DNA of 64,000 nt from Apoda limacodes (GCA_946406115.1 OX291545.1:1426001-1490000), one strand, 5' to 3'; shown: positions 1 to 12,439, counted from the first letter of the stretch. A program made the numbers and translations. The notes: generated from the letters alone by a model not told the origin.

Positions 1-5
1 TATTT

Positions 6-328
6 GACTTTGCCAGCGGCTCCGCCCGCTCTAAATTAGGTTATCGGGATGGAACTCCTTAATTAACTCCAATTAATTAATTAATAAGTTATACCAATGA
101 ATTGCTAAAGCATGCTATAGGTGCAGCAATAGTTCTTTTTACTCTGTTATAGTTAGTCCCGCAGGAACTTGTGAATTTTGAGGGATAAAAAGAAGCGTAA
201 ATGCTATTCCGGGACCTAACCTATGTATGCCAAGTTTTTTATCCCGACCCGTCCAGTGGTTGAAGCGTGATTGAGTAACAAACATCCATCCAGACATACA
301 AACTTTCACATTTATAACATTAGTAGGA
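6..328 (-). mobile_element. Non-autonomous Helitron-like repeat (copy 1)
   Basis: Reverse-complement copy of the unit at 12115-12439, collinear over its whole length. On the minus strand it starts TCCTACTAAT just inside a flanking A (T at 329 on the plus strand) and runs to a G+C-rich end with GGCGGAGCCGCTGGC. The expected CTAG has decayed to CAAA. Both copies hold a roughly 60-codon open stretch, but there is no Rep/helicase coding, so it would need an autonomous partner. The Helitron assignment rests on the TC start, the terminal dyad and CTAG in the sister copy. Confidence 0.6.
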
Positions 329-877
329 TTGAACATTTTGATTTTGACCTCATTTATTTATCTCAAAGGCAAAGAAAATTCAATAAGATATTGGTATATA
401 ATATACATGTAAATTTAATATTAGAGTTAGTACATACATACTTATATAGCCCCCTACATGCCTGCAATAGTAATAAGAATCCTTCATTGTAGACTACAGT
501 TGCATGTCTCACAGAATATCATATCAAACAATATTAAATAAAAGATACGTGAGGTGAATTTTCAGCAGTGTTAGTTATACTTTTATACGTGATACAAATC
601 TTGATTTTCTTGAGAACCGTATTAGTTGAGTATGTAAGGTATTTGATCTGAAGTATTTGTTTGTGGCGTTTATTTGGATAAGTTTATATTTTTATCAGTT
701 AGTATTTATTAATGTTAGAACAGAATATTTGCGCCACCTGAATTTTTTTTCAACATGTTTATTTTTTTTTAAATACCGTAAATTTAAAAGATATATTTTT
801 GCTTAACTATTAATTCACTATTGTAACTTTATAAAGTGTATAAATTTTTCCTGTAGAATCCTGTCAGTGTAGGCTAA
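329..877. other. A+T-rich interval, nothing recognised
   Basis: No coding, RNA or repeat signal beyond simple A/T runs was seen here. Confidence 0.5.
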
Positions 878-922
878 GTAATAGGGTTCCGTTGACACGT
901 TTTGGGTACGGAGTCCTACATA
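878..922 (-). repeat. Fragment of AGGGTTCCGTACC repeat
   Basis: AATAGGGTTCCGTT followed by TTTGGGTACGGAGTCC is the reverse complement of the first 40 or so bases of the repeat seen at 10133 and 40548 (terminus, then the CCCTATTACT stretch). Only this tip is left. Confidence 0.45.
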
Positions 923-947
923 TAAAATGATAATAAGTAACATTATA

Positions 948-1120
948 AATGAACCTCCTGCCAAGTTTCTCTGGAGACTACTCAATGAAGTTTTTCATGA
1001 AAGAAGTTTTTAGGTTTTTGAAGGGGCGGCAACGTGCAAATGATGCCCCAGGTTTGCAAGCATCCATAGGCTGCAGACCGCCTACCGCAAGCTTGTTTGC
1101 CACCTTAGTGGTATAAAAAA
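948..1120 (+). mobile_element. 5'-truncated LINE 3' end (family A)
   Basis: Ends in the recurrent tail GCAAGCTTGTTTGCCACC followed by TTAGTGGTATAAAAAAAA. Upstream, broken frames still spell the C-terminus of a LINE reverse transcriptase (a WNELP-like start, MKFF, KGRQRANDAPG), as in the longer copies at 33880 and 49603. The 3' A-run gives the orientation. Confidence 0.65.
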
Positions 1121-1989
1121 AACAGACGATATTTACAAGAAAGTAATCACATGTACAATAATCAACTCACTTATCAACGAATATAAATCAATATATATAT
1201 TTTACTGTATTATAATTACAAATATTATCTGGGAAATAAATATTCTGTTCCTAATACTATTTGTTTCAAAGTTTGAAAAGTTTTATTATTTGAAATTTTA
1301 TTCTTTCTCAAAATCGACGGCCGCCATTTTCCTAATGTCTCCTTTTCAAGTTTAGCGGTTACATATTATAGCTATAATTTATAAAGCATACTGTTGGTAT
1401 TTGAGCATCGCTATTCATCGTGGAAACAAAGCGGTATCGTTGCTGCCTCGACTTTTACCCGGGTTAATTAAAATGTCGACGGCACTTATTAATCAAAATG
1501 ACAAGAGAGGCGCGTTCGACAGATAACAGTGCGTGTTTTTTGTTGCTTCCGTACGTCTGTAATGATAACTATGTCCAAAAACATCGGCAGGTTTTTTTGA
1601 AGATTAATATGGTAATGACATTTTTTCCTTATTCAAGGAAACATTCTTGACATATCACTATCTCTATTTCTGTGATTATTTTATCATATAGTCATACTTT
1701 GAAGAAAAGCGAGTGATGACAAAACCACTAGTTTAGAGATCCTTAGTTTCTAAAATTTTAAATCGTCATTCCTTCGTTTAGAAATGTGCTTAGTAGTACT
1801 GCCTCCTTCGGTGGACTTCAAAAGTTTAGCGTTGTCATATTCGCTGTAGCTGCTAAACGACACAACTTTAAGTTTTTGATAAAAAAAATTGTATTGCAAC
1901 AGTTTTATATTCATGTTAATATTATATTGACTTTCTACAGTAAGCGTCAAAGGGAAGGAAGTAAAGGCTTGCACCTCCATTAATCGAAC
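1121..1989. other. A+T-rich interval, nothing recognised
   Basis: Only short overlapping open frames on both strands, none with recognisable protein content. Confidence 0.5.
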
Positions 1990-2432
1990 AGCTAAGAGGA
2001 TAGTTCCTGTCCCGTAACCTCGTGACCGCGTCATCAATCACGTCCCGCCGCGTCTGGGGTGGGGAGGCATAAGCTTCGTGACAGCATGGCGGCCATTTCT
2101 CATTAGGTCGCCGCGGAAAGCGGACGTCACCCCTACTTATATTAATCATAATGCGCCTCTTCTATCTTATTCCGCTTGTCGCCTGTACATTTCGTCGTAT
2201 CGTTAATGAGCATGCTTAGATCAGTGCAATTAATCAAAGCCACTGGGCTGTATATAATTACACTACTCGTAAACTTAGTAAAAGGTGGTTAGGCAGAAAT
2301 CCTTTGAAGTGTTGGATTTTATTTTGCGGTTTGAATACGTGTCTGAATCGTTTGTGCGTGGATTACTTTAGTGAATTTTGTTAGTTACGGTTTGCGGGAA
2401 AAGTAATTTGGGTCAAATTGCTCATCATGCAG
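1990..2432 (+). promoter_or_regulatory. Possible promoter and first exon of an unknown gene
   Basis: A segment richer in G+C than its surroundings (about 1995-2145, with ATGGCGGCC and CGCCGCGG) is followed by a TATA box, TATATAA at 2251-2257, and a stretch that could be a 5' leader up to ATGCAG at 2427-2432. The next bases, GTTGGT, could be a weak splice donor, so the first coding exon would be only two codons, a layout seen in some insect secreted-protein and cuticle-protein genes. No downstream exon was found. This is inference from layout only. Confidence 0.2.
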
Positions 2433-3768
2433 GTTGGTATATTATCATTTAATTTTTAATCTTTAAGGAACGTGAAAACGAATGTGTAAGACTGTATAAT
2501 TCACAAAATTTTTGGGATAATTTCCTAGCACAGGTTAATTCTTTATTATAATTATCATGTTAACTACGAATATCACAGAAGTGTAGTCCTTATTTTTTTA
2601 AATATCCATAAAACTCGGCAGCGTTTAGATGCAAAACATTAAAAATGAAATCTTACAAAAAGGCGTACCATAATATAAAGAAAAGATACTGTAAATGTGG
2701 CTGTCGTTGTATGTGCAAATCGCTTAGACCTATACGTCGAGAAAAACGTGTGTGGTTTCCACTTTTTTGTTTCGAGGTACGGAATTCAACGCGTACACGT
2801 ATAAAAATCCAGCACATATATGATACATAGATAACAATAAAAAACAACTTTTGAATTCCGCAATCAATACTCTCTTTATTGTATGTCACATCCGAAATAA
2901 CAGAAAGTAATCTAAAACCTAAAGTCGAAAGTTATGTTTTGTTCGACCGCATAATGCACATTAGGAACATAATAATGTCAATAATGCGATTATTAAAATG
3001 AGCAGTTCGTGTGACCGTGTCATACTGATTTATGTATGTTTTTATATGACGGGATTGTAACATCATCGCATTGACAGGCAAATAGAACTTGATATAATGT
3101 TAGCTAAAACTAAGTATCGATAAACTTTTATATTTTAAACTAATATGACGGCAATGTATCATATCAGTCGATTAATCTAATCGGTTGTTTAAAGAACAAA
3201 GCGTATACCAACTGTTTCTTGTAAAACTTGGATATAAAGCGTGGATAATAATGAACAACTCATGGTTTCAGTCCATTTAACAAGATTTATAACAGGCAAA
3301 GTTGGCAGCTAGTTCTTACGTCTTGTTAAGCGCTTATTTATCATTTACCAGCACCTAAATTAACTTCGTAACTTAATGAATCATGCCAAAAACAGAATCC
3401 TGCGACAGTTATAGTTAAATCTAAAAATACTAATAAGACCCTATAACAATCCTCTCTAGAAAATATAAATTGTAATGCATTTAAAACATTTTTCTTCCTT
3501 TATTTTTGTTTGAAAACCGAACTTAAAGATTTAAATAAACCTACCCTTTCTGTTGAGATGTTGCAAACTAACAAGTACAAGTCGAACGTTTTCGTGGTAG
3601 AGGCACATGGCATACAAAACTAGGGTACGGAGGCCCCAATACTTCAGAAGTTACTTTGTCGGGGTGATAGGAGCTCTAAAAGAAGTTGTACGCACGTGAG
3701 AAGAATCCGAATTTGCACCCTCTACTACAATAACTCACGAAAATGTGCAATTTTATATTGTAAATAAG
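2433..3768. other. A+T-rich interval, nothing recognised
   Basis: Contains a 61-codon open frame with a Cys-rich run (2645-2830) that I do not accept as a gene. No repeats recognised. Confidence 0.45.
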
Positions 3769-3849
3769 AATAGGCTACGGTGACCGCTTACCATCAGGCG
3801 GACCGTAGGCTTGTTTGCCACCTTAGTGGTATAAAAAAAAAAAAAAAAA
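3769..3849 (+). mobile_element. LINE 3' tail (family A) with poly(A)
   Basis: TAGGCTACGGTGACCGCTTA then CCATCAGGCGGACCGTAGGC, TTGTTTGCCACC and a 17-nt A-run at 3833-3849. It is a very short 5'-truncated copy; the unbroken A-tail suggests a fairly recent insertion. Confidence 0.7.
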
Positions 3850-6800
3850 GAACATTGGCATAAAATGAGTCACTAAAGACTTATATTTGTTTATTTAGTA
3901 CAATTTTATTTACCTCACAAAACCATTGAGGTAACATTTTTAAACCATTGTGCCAGTTTTATTTCCATTTATTATTCGTTTTCATAATTAATAATGATAC
4001 ATTTAATTAAAAAGTAAAAATGCCTCGCAGTAGGACTGAAATAGCTTTAATCTTAGTAAAATAGTTGTTTGTAATAATTTATTTTATATCTCTGTATACT
4101 AACATAGTTTTTGAAAAATACTTATACTCTTGTATGGACCTATGTCTAAGAATAAAGATTATTAAATTATTATAATATTAAAAAAATTACGTCGAGGTTT
4201 TCATGCATAACAATCTTTAGGCTGTTGAAATTCGAAGACGTCATTGAGAACTTTGGTTATTTTATTACTGTTTGTTACACGTTAAAGTGCTGTCAGCGTT
4301 AATCGATCAAAGACGTGGTTGATTTTCGATAACTTTTCTGACGAGAACAGGAGATTCACGTTAAAATGTAACCGTTTTAGTGATATTTGATATGTATTAA
4401 AGTTCAATAGCCAAATCAACCAATTTAATTTTTTAAAAGGCAAAAACATATCGGAAAATGTGTAAATTGCTTAATTGCTTAATACACACCATATTTTCGG
4501 CTAGTTCATTAACTTAGACAATTTTAGCCACAATTTCAAAAGCACAAAATTAAATTTGATGACTTGGCTATTAAAACTCAGTTTACTGAGTTTGTGTCAT
4601 AACTCATATAAATAGCAAACATAACTAAAGCACATCGCAATATGTATTCTTGTATCAAAATTACATCTTCAAATTTAAAGATTTAATAAGTCTTTTTACC
4701 GTTCTATTGATTAATATCTTAACGTCCACATACCTAGTAACTTTACTCCATATTCGTAGCCTTTTAGTATCTATTTAATTACTGGAACTGAAATTAATTA
4801 AGTAACAGCAACATCGTTATTAATAAATATCAGTTCACAAGCGCCAATAACTAATCGCAGTACAGGTTTATTGATACACTGCGTTATAACCAACCATTTA
4901 CTGATATTCTCGGTAATAGGTAATATACAATTTATTACTCAATCCGGGCCTGGTGCCTGTACATGTACCCGACGGTTCGCGTGCAAGCGAAGTGCTCGCC
5001 CGTCGATGTAGATACTATTAAATAGACAAACATCGATAACTGACACGGTATCAAATTTACAAACAACCATATTTTATGTACGATACTTAGGTAAGTAGTT
5101 TATTAAAAACCCAGACTATATATAACTATACTTTAAAAGCATAAAATAAAACATGCAAACTTCATATTTTATTTTAAATAAATTTATTCGACGATAATTT
5201 TTTTAAGTTTTTTATTATGTCAACTAAGTCGGCTGTTTTTATATCACAATTTATACTTGTTTGTTTTAATATTATATATTATATTATATCTTTAATGAAT
5301 TCAATACTTTATTGCAAGCGCTATTATACGGTGCTAATGCGAGTTTAAATATAAGTTAATTTAACCTTAAAATGACTCTTACTTAAAGTACCTACACAAT
5401 AGACATAAACTTGTGTAACTAATTTCGCCTTCTAAAACTAACCGTTAACTTAACTCCCATTAACTATACCAAAATGGTTCACATAACATGGCCAGAATTA
5501 AAATATGACATTTGAAAATATAATATTTCATCGCCCACACACATTAAAAAGAAAATGAAATATCTACAGATAAACAATCCTAAACAAAGCTGTACGACGT
5601 CTGAAAAGGTAAACGGATGAAGCAAATAATCGATAAAAACATTACATCACAACAAATCCAATTCATCGAATGGGAACATAACACTGATTCAATTACACTC
5701 GACAAGCTTATCGCGAATCGGACTGTAGAATCGATTAACTTTTTGCAATCGGAAAGAGATATAATGAATGTAAACAAGAGGCCTTGTGGTGAAACATTTA
5801 CAATCAATCGAGTTTCATTGCATAATAAATCTTTACTGACACTAACAACAAATTGAATCGAGTTTTGGACCAATTCTATTTCTAATATTACATATTTGTC
5901 GTACTGTAGATTATATTTTAAGTGTTTAGATTAGCTAGTGTTGCTTTGAATATATTAAAAAAAATAGTTTAAGTAAATAGTAGAAGCAACGCATAATGAA
6001 GTAAGTATCATCCATCGATACTCTAATGTTGTAAATGAGATAATGAGTTATTTTGTAAGTCTTTTCTTCACGTTACAAAGGGAGCATCTACTTGAGCTCA
6101 AATTTGACATAGTAATAATTAATCAGCCGGAAAGGACATTGGCTGTTTGGATAATAGTACCTACATTATGATACAAGTGAGCCAGGTTGCTTATTATAGA
6201 CGAGCGTCTTTTGAGCAGAGCTCACGAGTGTCATACGCCTAATTACAACACACTTGAAGGACAGTCAATACTTGATATTTAATGGAATCTTATGGTTTTT
6301 AACAAACACGTTGAATTCATTTTTCCAAAATTAGTTTTGTTCCTGAGTTCATACGCATTTCTTCTTGCTAAAATGTGCGGTAATTGTCATTACAGCACAA
6401 GTACGTAATGGACGCTATTAGGATGCTTAAAACGATTCAGTCAAGGCTGCAAGTGTGCTGAAAAAACTGTTACAGAATTCCTATAGCCAGCCACATTTAT
6501 AGTGTGGTACGGATAAATTTCTTACTATAATCATCGACTTGCCGAAGAATTTCTACACCGATAACCGATATAGTAATATACATTTAGTAAAAAATTACTA
6601 CTTAGTACCATTTTGAATCAAATTACTTGCTTATCTCATTTTGAAATGTGATAAATAGGCAAATAAACAAATAGCGTCAGTGTCAAAAACATTCATAATA
6701 ATTATTTGTTTAATGCTTAAGTAGTATTATATAGTCCATGCTTAGGTTTAGGCCCATAAACCTTTAAATCACGTTTACAAAAACCACGCACCAAGTTGTT

Positions 6801-7340
6801 TCTTCAGATAAAGCTATACTATGAAATTGTAGAGGTAATACTGCCTAATGCATTCGATTCAAAGCCTATCTCGGCTCAGATAAAAACTTCACACCATAGA
6901 CATTTCTGAAGCTCGTTAAAAGCCTTTTTGCGATAGGAACGCGTCTTTCAGACATACAGCTATCCTCCTCACACCCTGACACCATCTCCCTCTAATTCAA
7001 TCAAATTCAATGGATAAATGGGTGCTTACGTCCATTTTAAATAGACAAGTGACATGCGAAAGGCGTGCACGTAGTAGTGCGTGATCTATTTGGATGTTTT
7101 CAGAAGATCTGAGAAGCGGTAATTTATTACGCTTTTTTCGATTCAAGTTCGCTTTTTAAATGGATCTTGCGGAGAATACTACGAGCAAAGGAATAAATTA
7201 CAGGTAGAAATTTTAAAGACTTTTCCTTGCAGGTTTTTGTAAAAATGTCTAAGATACAAATAAATAAGCCTAAGTATTCAGCTGTCGGTATGGTAACTGT
7301 AAAATTCTTAGTCCTCGGTCACTCGTCCAGTGATCTTCTA
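3850..7340. other. Long A+T-rich interval, no gene recognised
   Basis: About 3.5 kb without a recognised repeat or credible coding region. The overlapping frames on both strands at 5580-5873 are low-complexity and unconvincing. The one structured spot is at 4970-5005: an inner TTCGC/GCGAA hairpin nested inside a CGACGG/CCGTCG pair. Confidence 0.5.
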
Positions 7341-8299
7341 GTGTATCTCAAACACCGATGGGCACTAGCCACTGAGAGTCAAGCGTTCAATCGGGTCTGG
7401 CAACGGGGTGTTCTGTTCTGTACGGACTCCTCGTGGGTTTGTGCAAATGGGTGGCTAGCTCTCTATCCGGCAGACGCATCCGACTGTATTTAACGGAAGT
7501 TGTTCTGATAGCATGGATATTAATGCTGGCGTCCAACAAGCCTCTGTGTTGTCACCTACGCTGTTCCTACTGCATTTTAATTGTATGATGTCCATCGACA
7601 ACAATGCAGGTGATAGTATCGGGGACGCTTATAATTCGGACCCTGCAAAGATCCCTCGTTCCTATCTAGACAAACCGTGGAGAACTTCTGACGAAAATTT
7701 AGACCAGTTTGTCCAAGGTCTCTGACTAGGCACAGGAAAACTTGGTCTGATTCAACCCAACGAAGACACAAGAATGCGAGTTCACACACGCGTACACACG
7801 TTAGAAAGCCCCATTGTCTAAGGTCATCATCTTCAACAGCATTGTTATCCTTGGTGACGATCAGTTCCGAGATAATTTGGAAGACAAGGTAAAGCTGGCG
7901 TCCCAAAAACTTGGATTACTTAACAGAGCGAGGCAGTACTTTACATCTGGACAAAGGTGGTTGCTTTTTAAGTGGAGTACTGCTGCCATCTCTGGGCAGG
8001 TCCACCCGGATACTAGCTGTGCTCTGTTGACTTGGTTCACGAAGAGTTTAGGGAATTATTGAAGATCCCATACTCACAAGCCGCTCAGAGTTTGCCTCCC
8101 GGTGTGTGGTCTACTGCCCGTTTAATGCGCTCTGTGCTGAGGAATCTAAAGGGACTACAAGGGTTCTTTCTACAAGTGAAAAGCACTTAATTATATTTTT
8201 AAAGGGCCGGTAACTCACAACTGTTGTAAGCATCCATAGTAACAGCTTCTTACAAGGCGGACCATAAGCTTGTTTGCCTCGTTGGTGGTATATAAAAAA
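7341..8299 (+). pseudogene. Decayed LINE reverse transcriptase with family A tail
   Basis: A non-LTR retrotransposon remnant. Broken frames keep reverse-transcriptase landmarks in order: a FNRVWQRG stretch (usual FDRVWH, about 7388-7411), a GSCSDSMDINAGVQQASVLSP block (about 7500-7560, usual AGVPQGSVLSPTLF), then the C-terminal region with QFRDNLEDKVKLASQKLG and LLNRARQYFTSG (about 7860-7950). The catalytic YADD segment after the AGVPQ block is scrambled: only a GDSIGDAY-like stretch remains near 7615. The copy ends in the same tail as the short family A repeats (TAAGCTTGTTTGCCTC, then ATAAAAAA), linking all of them to this LINE. Frameshifts and stops make it non-functional. The RT resembles the CR1/Jockey group; the exact clade is not certain. 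Confidence 0.7.
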
Positions 8300-9412
8300 G
8301 TTATCGTTTATGCTGAAAATTCCTTTTATTCTAAAGTTAGGGCCATTTTATAAGTTGTAATAGTACCGTTATAAATTTATTGGTTTCTTTGTGCCTTAAG
8401 AGCCTAATGTTAAATAAAAATTTAGGGACCAAAATTTACAAAATAATATATAACATCTTTTAGTAATAATACTAAAACTACAAAAACTTAAAAAATATAC
8501 ACTTTTTGTAAAAAAAACTTCTAATCAATAAAATATAGTTGTGAAAAGTAAATATTTCATATTATTTTTCATTATGATCAATTTTTATTGTTTAAGTCGC
8601 TCGCGCGTGGCGGGCGGCTTGTTTACCGATAACGCTTTGAAGACTATTTTATTTCAGCAAACGAAATAACTACGATAAAAATTCTCACATAAAAATAAAA
8701 CATCATTCAACGAATTGTCTTATCCGAGTTAATACATTATTTTCTACAAAACGAATATATTTTTCAGACGTATATACGAGTTAGTATCGTCTAAGTTATT
8801 TGTTTTTCGGTCGCTTCTCTCTAGCTAGATGATGTAACCACAGCTTTAATTCGACAATTAAATAAAAATGTTATAAGTATCTTATGACTACCGTTCATCT
8901 CATAACTTATCTGTCGGCCCCATATTTAGGGGACGCCCCTTCTTGTCTAGCAGCATTCGGGGTATATATATCCATCAGTTTCCTTATGGAATTTGATGTG
9001 CATTAGAAAGTGCTTCCGAAAGGCGGAAGCGCTGACGGGAGTGTGGGGGCGACCTTTGTTTTTGATTCCTGAAGCAGAAACGCAGAAACTATCTTGTTAC
9101 TTTGTTGGATAAATCCAATAAGCATCGGGGATGGGGAATAGTTTTCGGAACTTCCGCACGAGATCTGGCAATACAACTAGATTGAATTGTTAGTAGGTAA
9201 AATGAAAATAACTACCTACTACTTAGTATTAGACTATTTCCTCAGTGACCTGTCTCGTCTACTATTCCTATACTGTTCAACAAAACCTGAATATATAACG
9301 TTATATAAATTACAAAAAAACATATTTACCAGATCACTATTTACAACTTACGGACAGTAAAAAAGTTCCATTTCATTTCAAGATTAACGATACACTGAAT
9401 TTAAAATTTTAT
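8300..9412. other. A+T-rich interval with one hairpin
   Basis: No gene or repeat recognised. At 9012-9030 there is a perfect 7-bp stem GCTTCCG/CGGAAGC with a 5-nt loop, inside a slightly G+C-richer stretch (8920-9075). A short GC patch GCTCGCGCGTGGCGGGCGG lies near 8600. Confidence 0.45.
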
Positions 9413-9530
9413 TTAAAGGTTAGCAACACATAAGTATTAGCCCTAGTATCACAAGCGTTCATGTTCGGTGGCCTCTGAACATCATGCGGGCCGTAAGCTT
9501 GTTTGGCGTCTATATTATTTTTTTAGTTGT
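9413..9530 (+). mobile_element. Degraded LINE 3' tail (family A)
   Basis: Recognisable but diverged tail: ACAAGCGTTCATG ... CATCATGCGGGCCGTAAGC then TTGTTTGGCGTC and a T-rich end. More diverged than the copies at 3769 and 39661, hence older. Confidence 0.55.
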
Positions 9531-9785
9531 AGACAGCACATCTGCTCAAAATGACCGCCATATTCTTCACCGATACATTCTAGAGTGGATAAAAAACGTT
9601 CCCAAAATAACAAATATATGCATGATTATTATAATATATAATATCTAACCGTTAAAAATACCCTATGTACGAAAAGAACTAAAATATTCAGTAGCGGCAC
9701 TAGTGTGCAGGGATAGCGCTATGCTAATAAATCAAACAACAAATTTCCTATTTGATATCGTCAAATTTTCACTTGACTTCGGATT

Positions 9786-10010
9786 CTAATACAGAGTAGC
9801 TATTGTAACGCTTGCTAGTGCAATACCGGTAATGGACGGCGAACGAAGCTCCGTTTGATTTTCCGAATCGTTTGCGTCGCGCCCGCCCCCACCCTCGGCA
9901 GATAACGAGAAAATGCCGCGGCTAGTTTTATACGTGTCGTGTCGCTCGAACTTCGACGCCGTTAGGTGTCGCGTCGTTAGGTGATGCACTAGCTCCACCC
10001 ACGGTACACT
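9786..10010. other. G+C-rich patch of unknown role
   Basis: About 200 bp clearly richer in G+C and CpG than its neighbours (GTCGCGCCCGCCCCCACC, GTGTCGCGTCGTTAGG). Open frames exist on both strands but none looks like a known protein. It may be a conserved regulatory element or part of an exon; nothing decides this. Confidence 0.3.
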
Positions 10011-10132
10011 ATAATTTGAATATACAATATTACAGAATATGCTAGCTATGGCTTTTTTTTTAATAAATTTGTAAAATATATTTAGTTTAGTTTATTTAGT
10101 GTTTATATAATTTCGATAATAAACACCTGTAA

Positions 10133-10575
10133 TTTTTAGGGTTACGTACCTAAGGGGTAATTAGCGGAACCCTATTACTAAGATTTCGCTGTCCGTCCAT
10201 CCGTCTGTCACCAGGCTGTATCTAATAAACCGTGATAATGAGACAGTTGAAATTTTCACAGAAGATGTATTTCTGTTGCCACTATAACAACAAATATTAA
10301 AAAACTGAATAAAATAAATATTTAAGGGGCCTCCCATACAACATACGTGTTTTTTTTTTGTTTGTTTTTGCTTGATATTGATAACGGCAACAGGAAGACG
10401 CTTAAAATATTAACAACATGTTTAGTTATATAGTCACTTTAAAAATAAATAAATAAATTAAAATAAAACAAATATTTCAGGGGGGGGCATTGTATGGGAT
10501 ACAATAAACGTGATTTTTTAGCTGTTTTTATAGATAATGGTACGGAACCCTTCGTGCGCACTTGGCCGATTTTTA
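10133..10575 (+). repeat. AGGGTTCCGTACC-bounded interspersed repeat
   Basis: Starts TTTTTAGGGTTACGTACC and ends GGTACGGAACCC followed by TTCGTGCGCACTTGGCCG, so the termini form a short inverted repeat. The interior (CCCTATTACTAAGA, GTCCGTCCATCCGTCTGTC, ACAGTTGAAATTTTCACAGA) matches the copy at 40548-40857 closely. No transposase; it reads as a non-autonomous, MITE-like unit common in Lepidoptera. Confidence 0.65.
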
Positions 10576-11290
10576 ATCTACATTTAAAATTCAGATACAA
10601 TAGAACTATGTATATTTACCTACAACATTATTACTCCTAGACAAATAATAGATGTGACCGAAAACCATATATGGGATAGTTACAGTTTAATAAACTTACC
10701 ATGAATGTTGTTTTTTTTTGTATGAGTTTGTCATCCCCTATATCTGCAACAAAAAAAAACACTTGAAAACATTACATAATAATATATTGAAATCATTTTC
10801 TTACTTTCAAGTAACTGTAAGCGGTACCCGTATACTTGTAAAAATAATACGCAGAGCCAGGTTTATTTTTTCACGGGAAATGTTTTTTGGCTAAAGTGTT
10901 GTATTCCGCTATTCAAAAACTTTGAATTGCGCCCCGCTATTGATTCCAATTCCCGATATTTTGCGATGAACGGCCCAAATCGATTTCCGAAAAATATTTT
11001 TTGCTTCAATATTTTGTGCGCAATGTGTTCTAGGTAAACATTTAATTGCTGTCCAAATCCTTTTCGCCTCCGCCTTCATTTCTCATGAAATGATTTCAGA
11101 ATCCACGGCTATATGCAATGCAGGTAAATCTTTTCACGCAGAATTCAATTCTTGCTTAAGCATCAATCCAAATATTTCTCATTTTGTGAATCTGGTGATA
11201 AAGGAAATTCAGGGACAAGTATTTTATTCTATCTATGACTTCTAAATCTGAATCATCCTTTTCATTGAATAACTAATTTAATTGCAAAAT
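10576..11290. other. A+T-rich interval, nothing recognised
   Basis: No coding or repeat signal seen. Confidence 0.5.
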
Positions 11291-11398
11291 TTTCTAACGC
11301 ACCATACACACAGCTATTTCTAACGCACCATACACACAGCTATTTCTAACGCACCATACACACAGCTATTTCTAACGCACCATACACACAGCTATTTC
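11291..11398 (+). repeat. Tandem repeat, 26 bp x 4
   Basis: Four identical head-to-tail copies of TTTCTAACGCACCATACACA + CAGCTA at 11291, 11317, 11343 and 11369, then a 4-nt partial unit. The absence of differences indicates recent expansion. Confidence 0.95.
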
Positions 11399-12114
11399 GG
11401 AAACAATTCAAGTAATTTCTTCAACGAAAAGCAGATTTAAACTATTATTTAACGAAATAAGTACCAGAATTGTTTCATCAATAAACACACTTGCTATAAA
11501 AAATTTCTTCTTATTTTGGATGCCTTTAAATTCGTTGTGTTTAGCTATGCTTTTTGTGAAAATAGCAAATAGCGATATTACTATAAATAGCGACAACGCT
11601 TTTGAGTGGCGAAATGTTTTGTATGTAAAACAGTTTTTATGAAAGAAAATTATGTCGTATCCACTTTAGTAGAGCCGAAAACAAAATATAAAGCTGTGTT
11701 GCTGGCCACACAGCCGCAAGATTCTAACACAAAAAAAAAAAACAATAATAACTCTACATGAATAAGATTCTTCAAAAATAACAAAATAACCCCACAAATA
11801 ATATCTAAAACGAGGTCAGTGATAACTCTATAGGTTGAGCGTACAAATAAATCGCAGTATGTAACGTTGCAGTCTCACAAGACACACGTAGCATATCTCA
11901 GCCCTGGCTTGACATCATGTTTAACTGCTTAGCCGCACTTAATGCCATGTAACATGATACAGCAACAAAGACAGTTACGTCTTAGTAGAATTCTCCTACG
12001 CAAAAACGAGCGCTTACAAATCACTATTAACATATTACTTTGCTAAAGTCATAACTAAATAGGTGAAAAATGTTTTGATACTTTAGACACAGCCTAACAT
12101 ACAGTCAGCCATCA
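11399..12114. other. A+T-rich interval, nothing recognised
   Basis: Only a short hairpin GCTGTGT/ACACAGC at 11693-11714 stands out; its arm contains the CACAGC found in the 26-bp repeat just upstream. Confidence 0.45.
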
Positions 12115-12439
12115 TCCTACTAATATTATAAATGTGAAAGTTGTATGCCTGGATGGATGTTTGTAACTCAATCACGCTTTAACCACTGGACGGGTCGTGA
12201 TAAAAAACTTGGCATACATAGGTTAGGTCCCGGAATAGCATTTAGGCTTCTTTTTATCCCTCAAAATTCACAAGTTCCTGCGGGACTAACTATAACAGAG
12301 TTAAACGAACTATTGCTGCACCTATAGCATGCTTTAGCAATTCATTGGTATAACTTATTAATTAATTAATTGGAGTTAATTAAGGAGTTTAACGCCGATA
12401 ACCGAATTTAGGGCGCGCGGAGCCGCTGACAAAGTCTAG
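12115..12439 (+). mobile_element. Non-autonomous Helitron-like repeat (copy 2)
   Basis: Starts TCCTACTAATATTATAAATG directly after an A (12114) and ends GCGCGCGGAGCCGCTGACAA then AGTCTAG directly before a T (12440). A TC start, CTAG end, subterminal GC dyad and insertion between A and T are the Helitron signature. A 60-codon open frame inside (12145-12327) is shared with the copy at the left edge but has no known domain and is probably incidental. It lacks Rep/helicase coding. Confidence 0.7.

Noticed and set aside
139..336. 65-codon minus-strand frame as a gene
   Set aside because: Lies inside the Helitron-like unit 6-328 and recurs in its sister copy at 12145-12327, so it is repeat sequence.
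2645..2830. 61-codon frame with a Cys-rich run (YCKCGCRCMCK), like a small secreted or metal-binding peptide
   Set aside because: No signal peptide, a basic start and an overlapping frame on the other strand; the Cys spacing matches no family I know. Probably chance.
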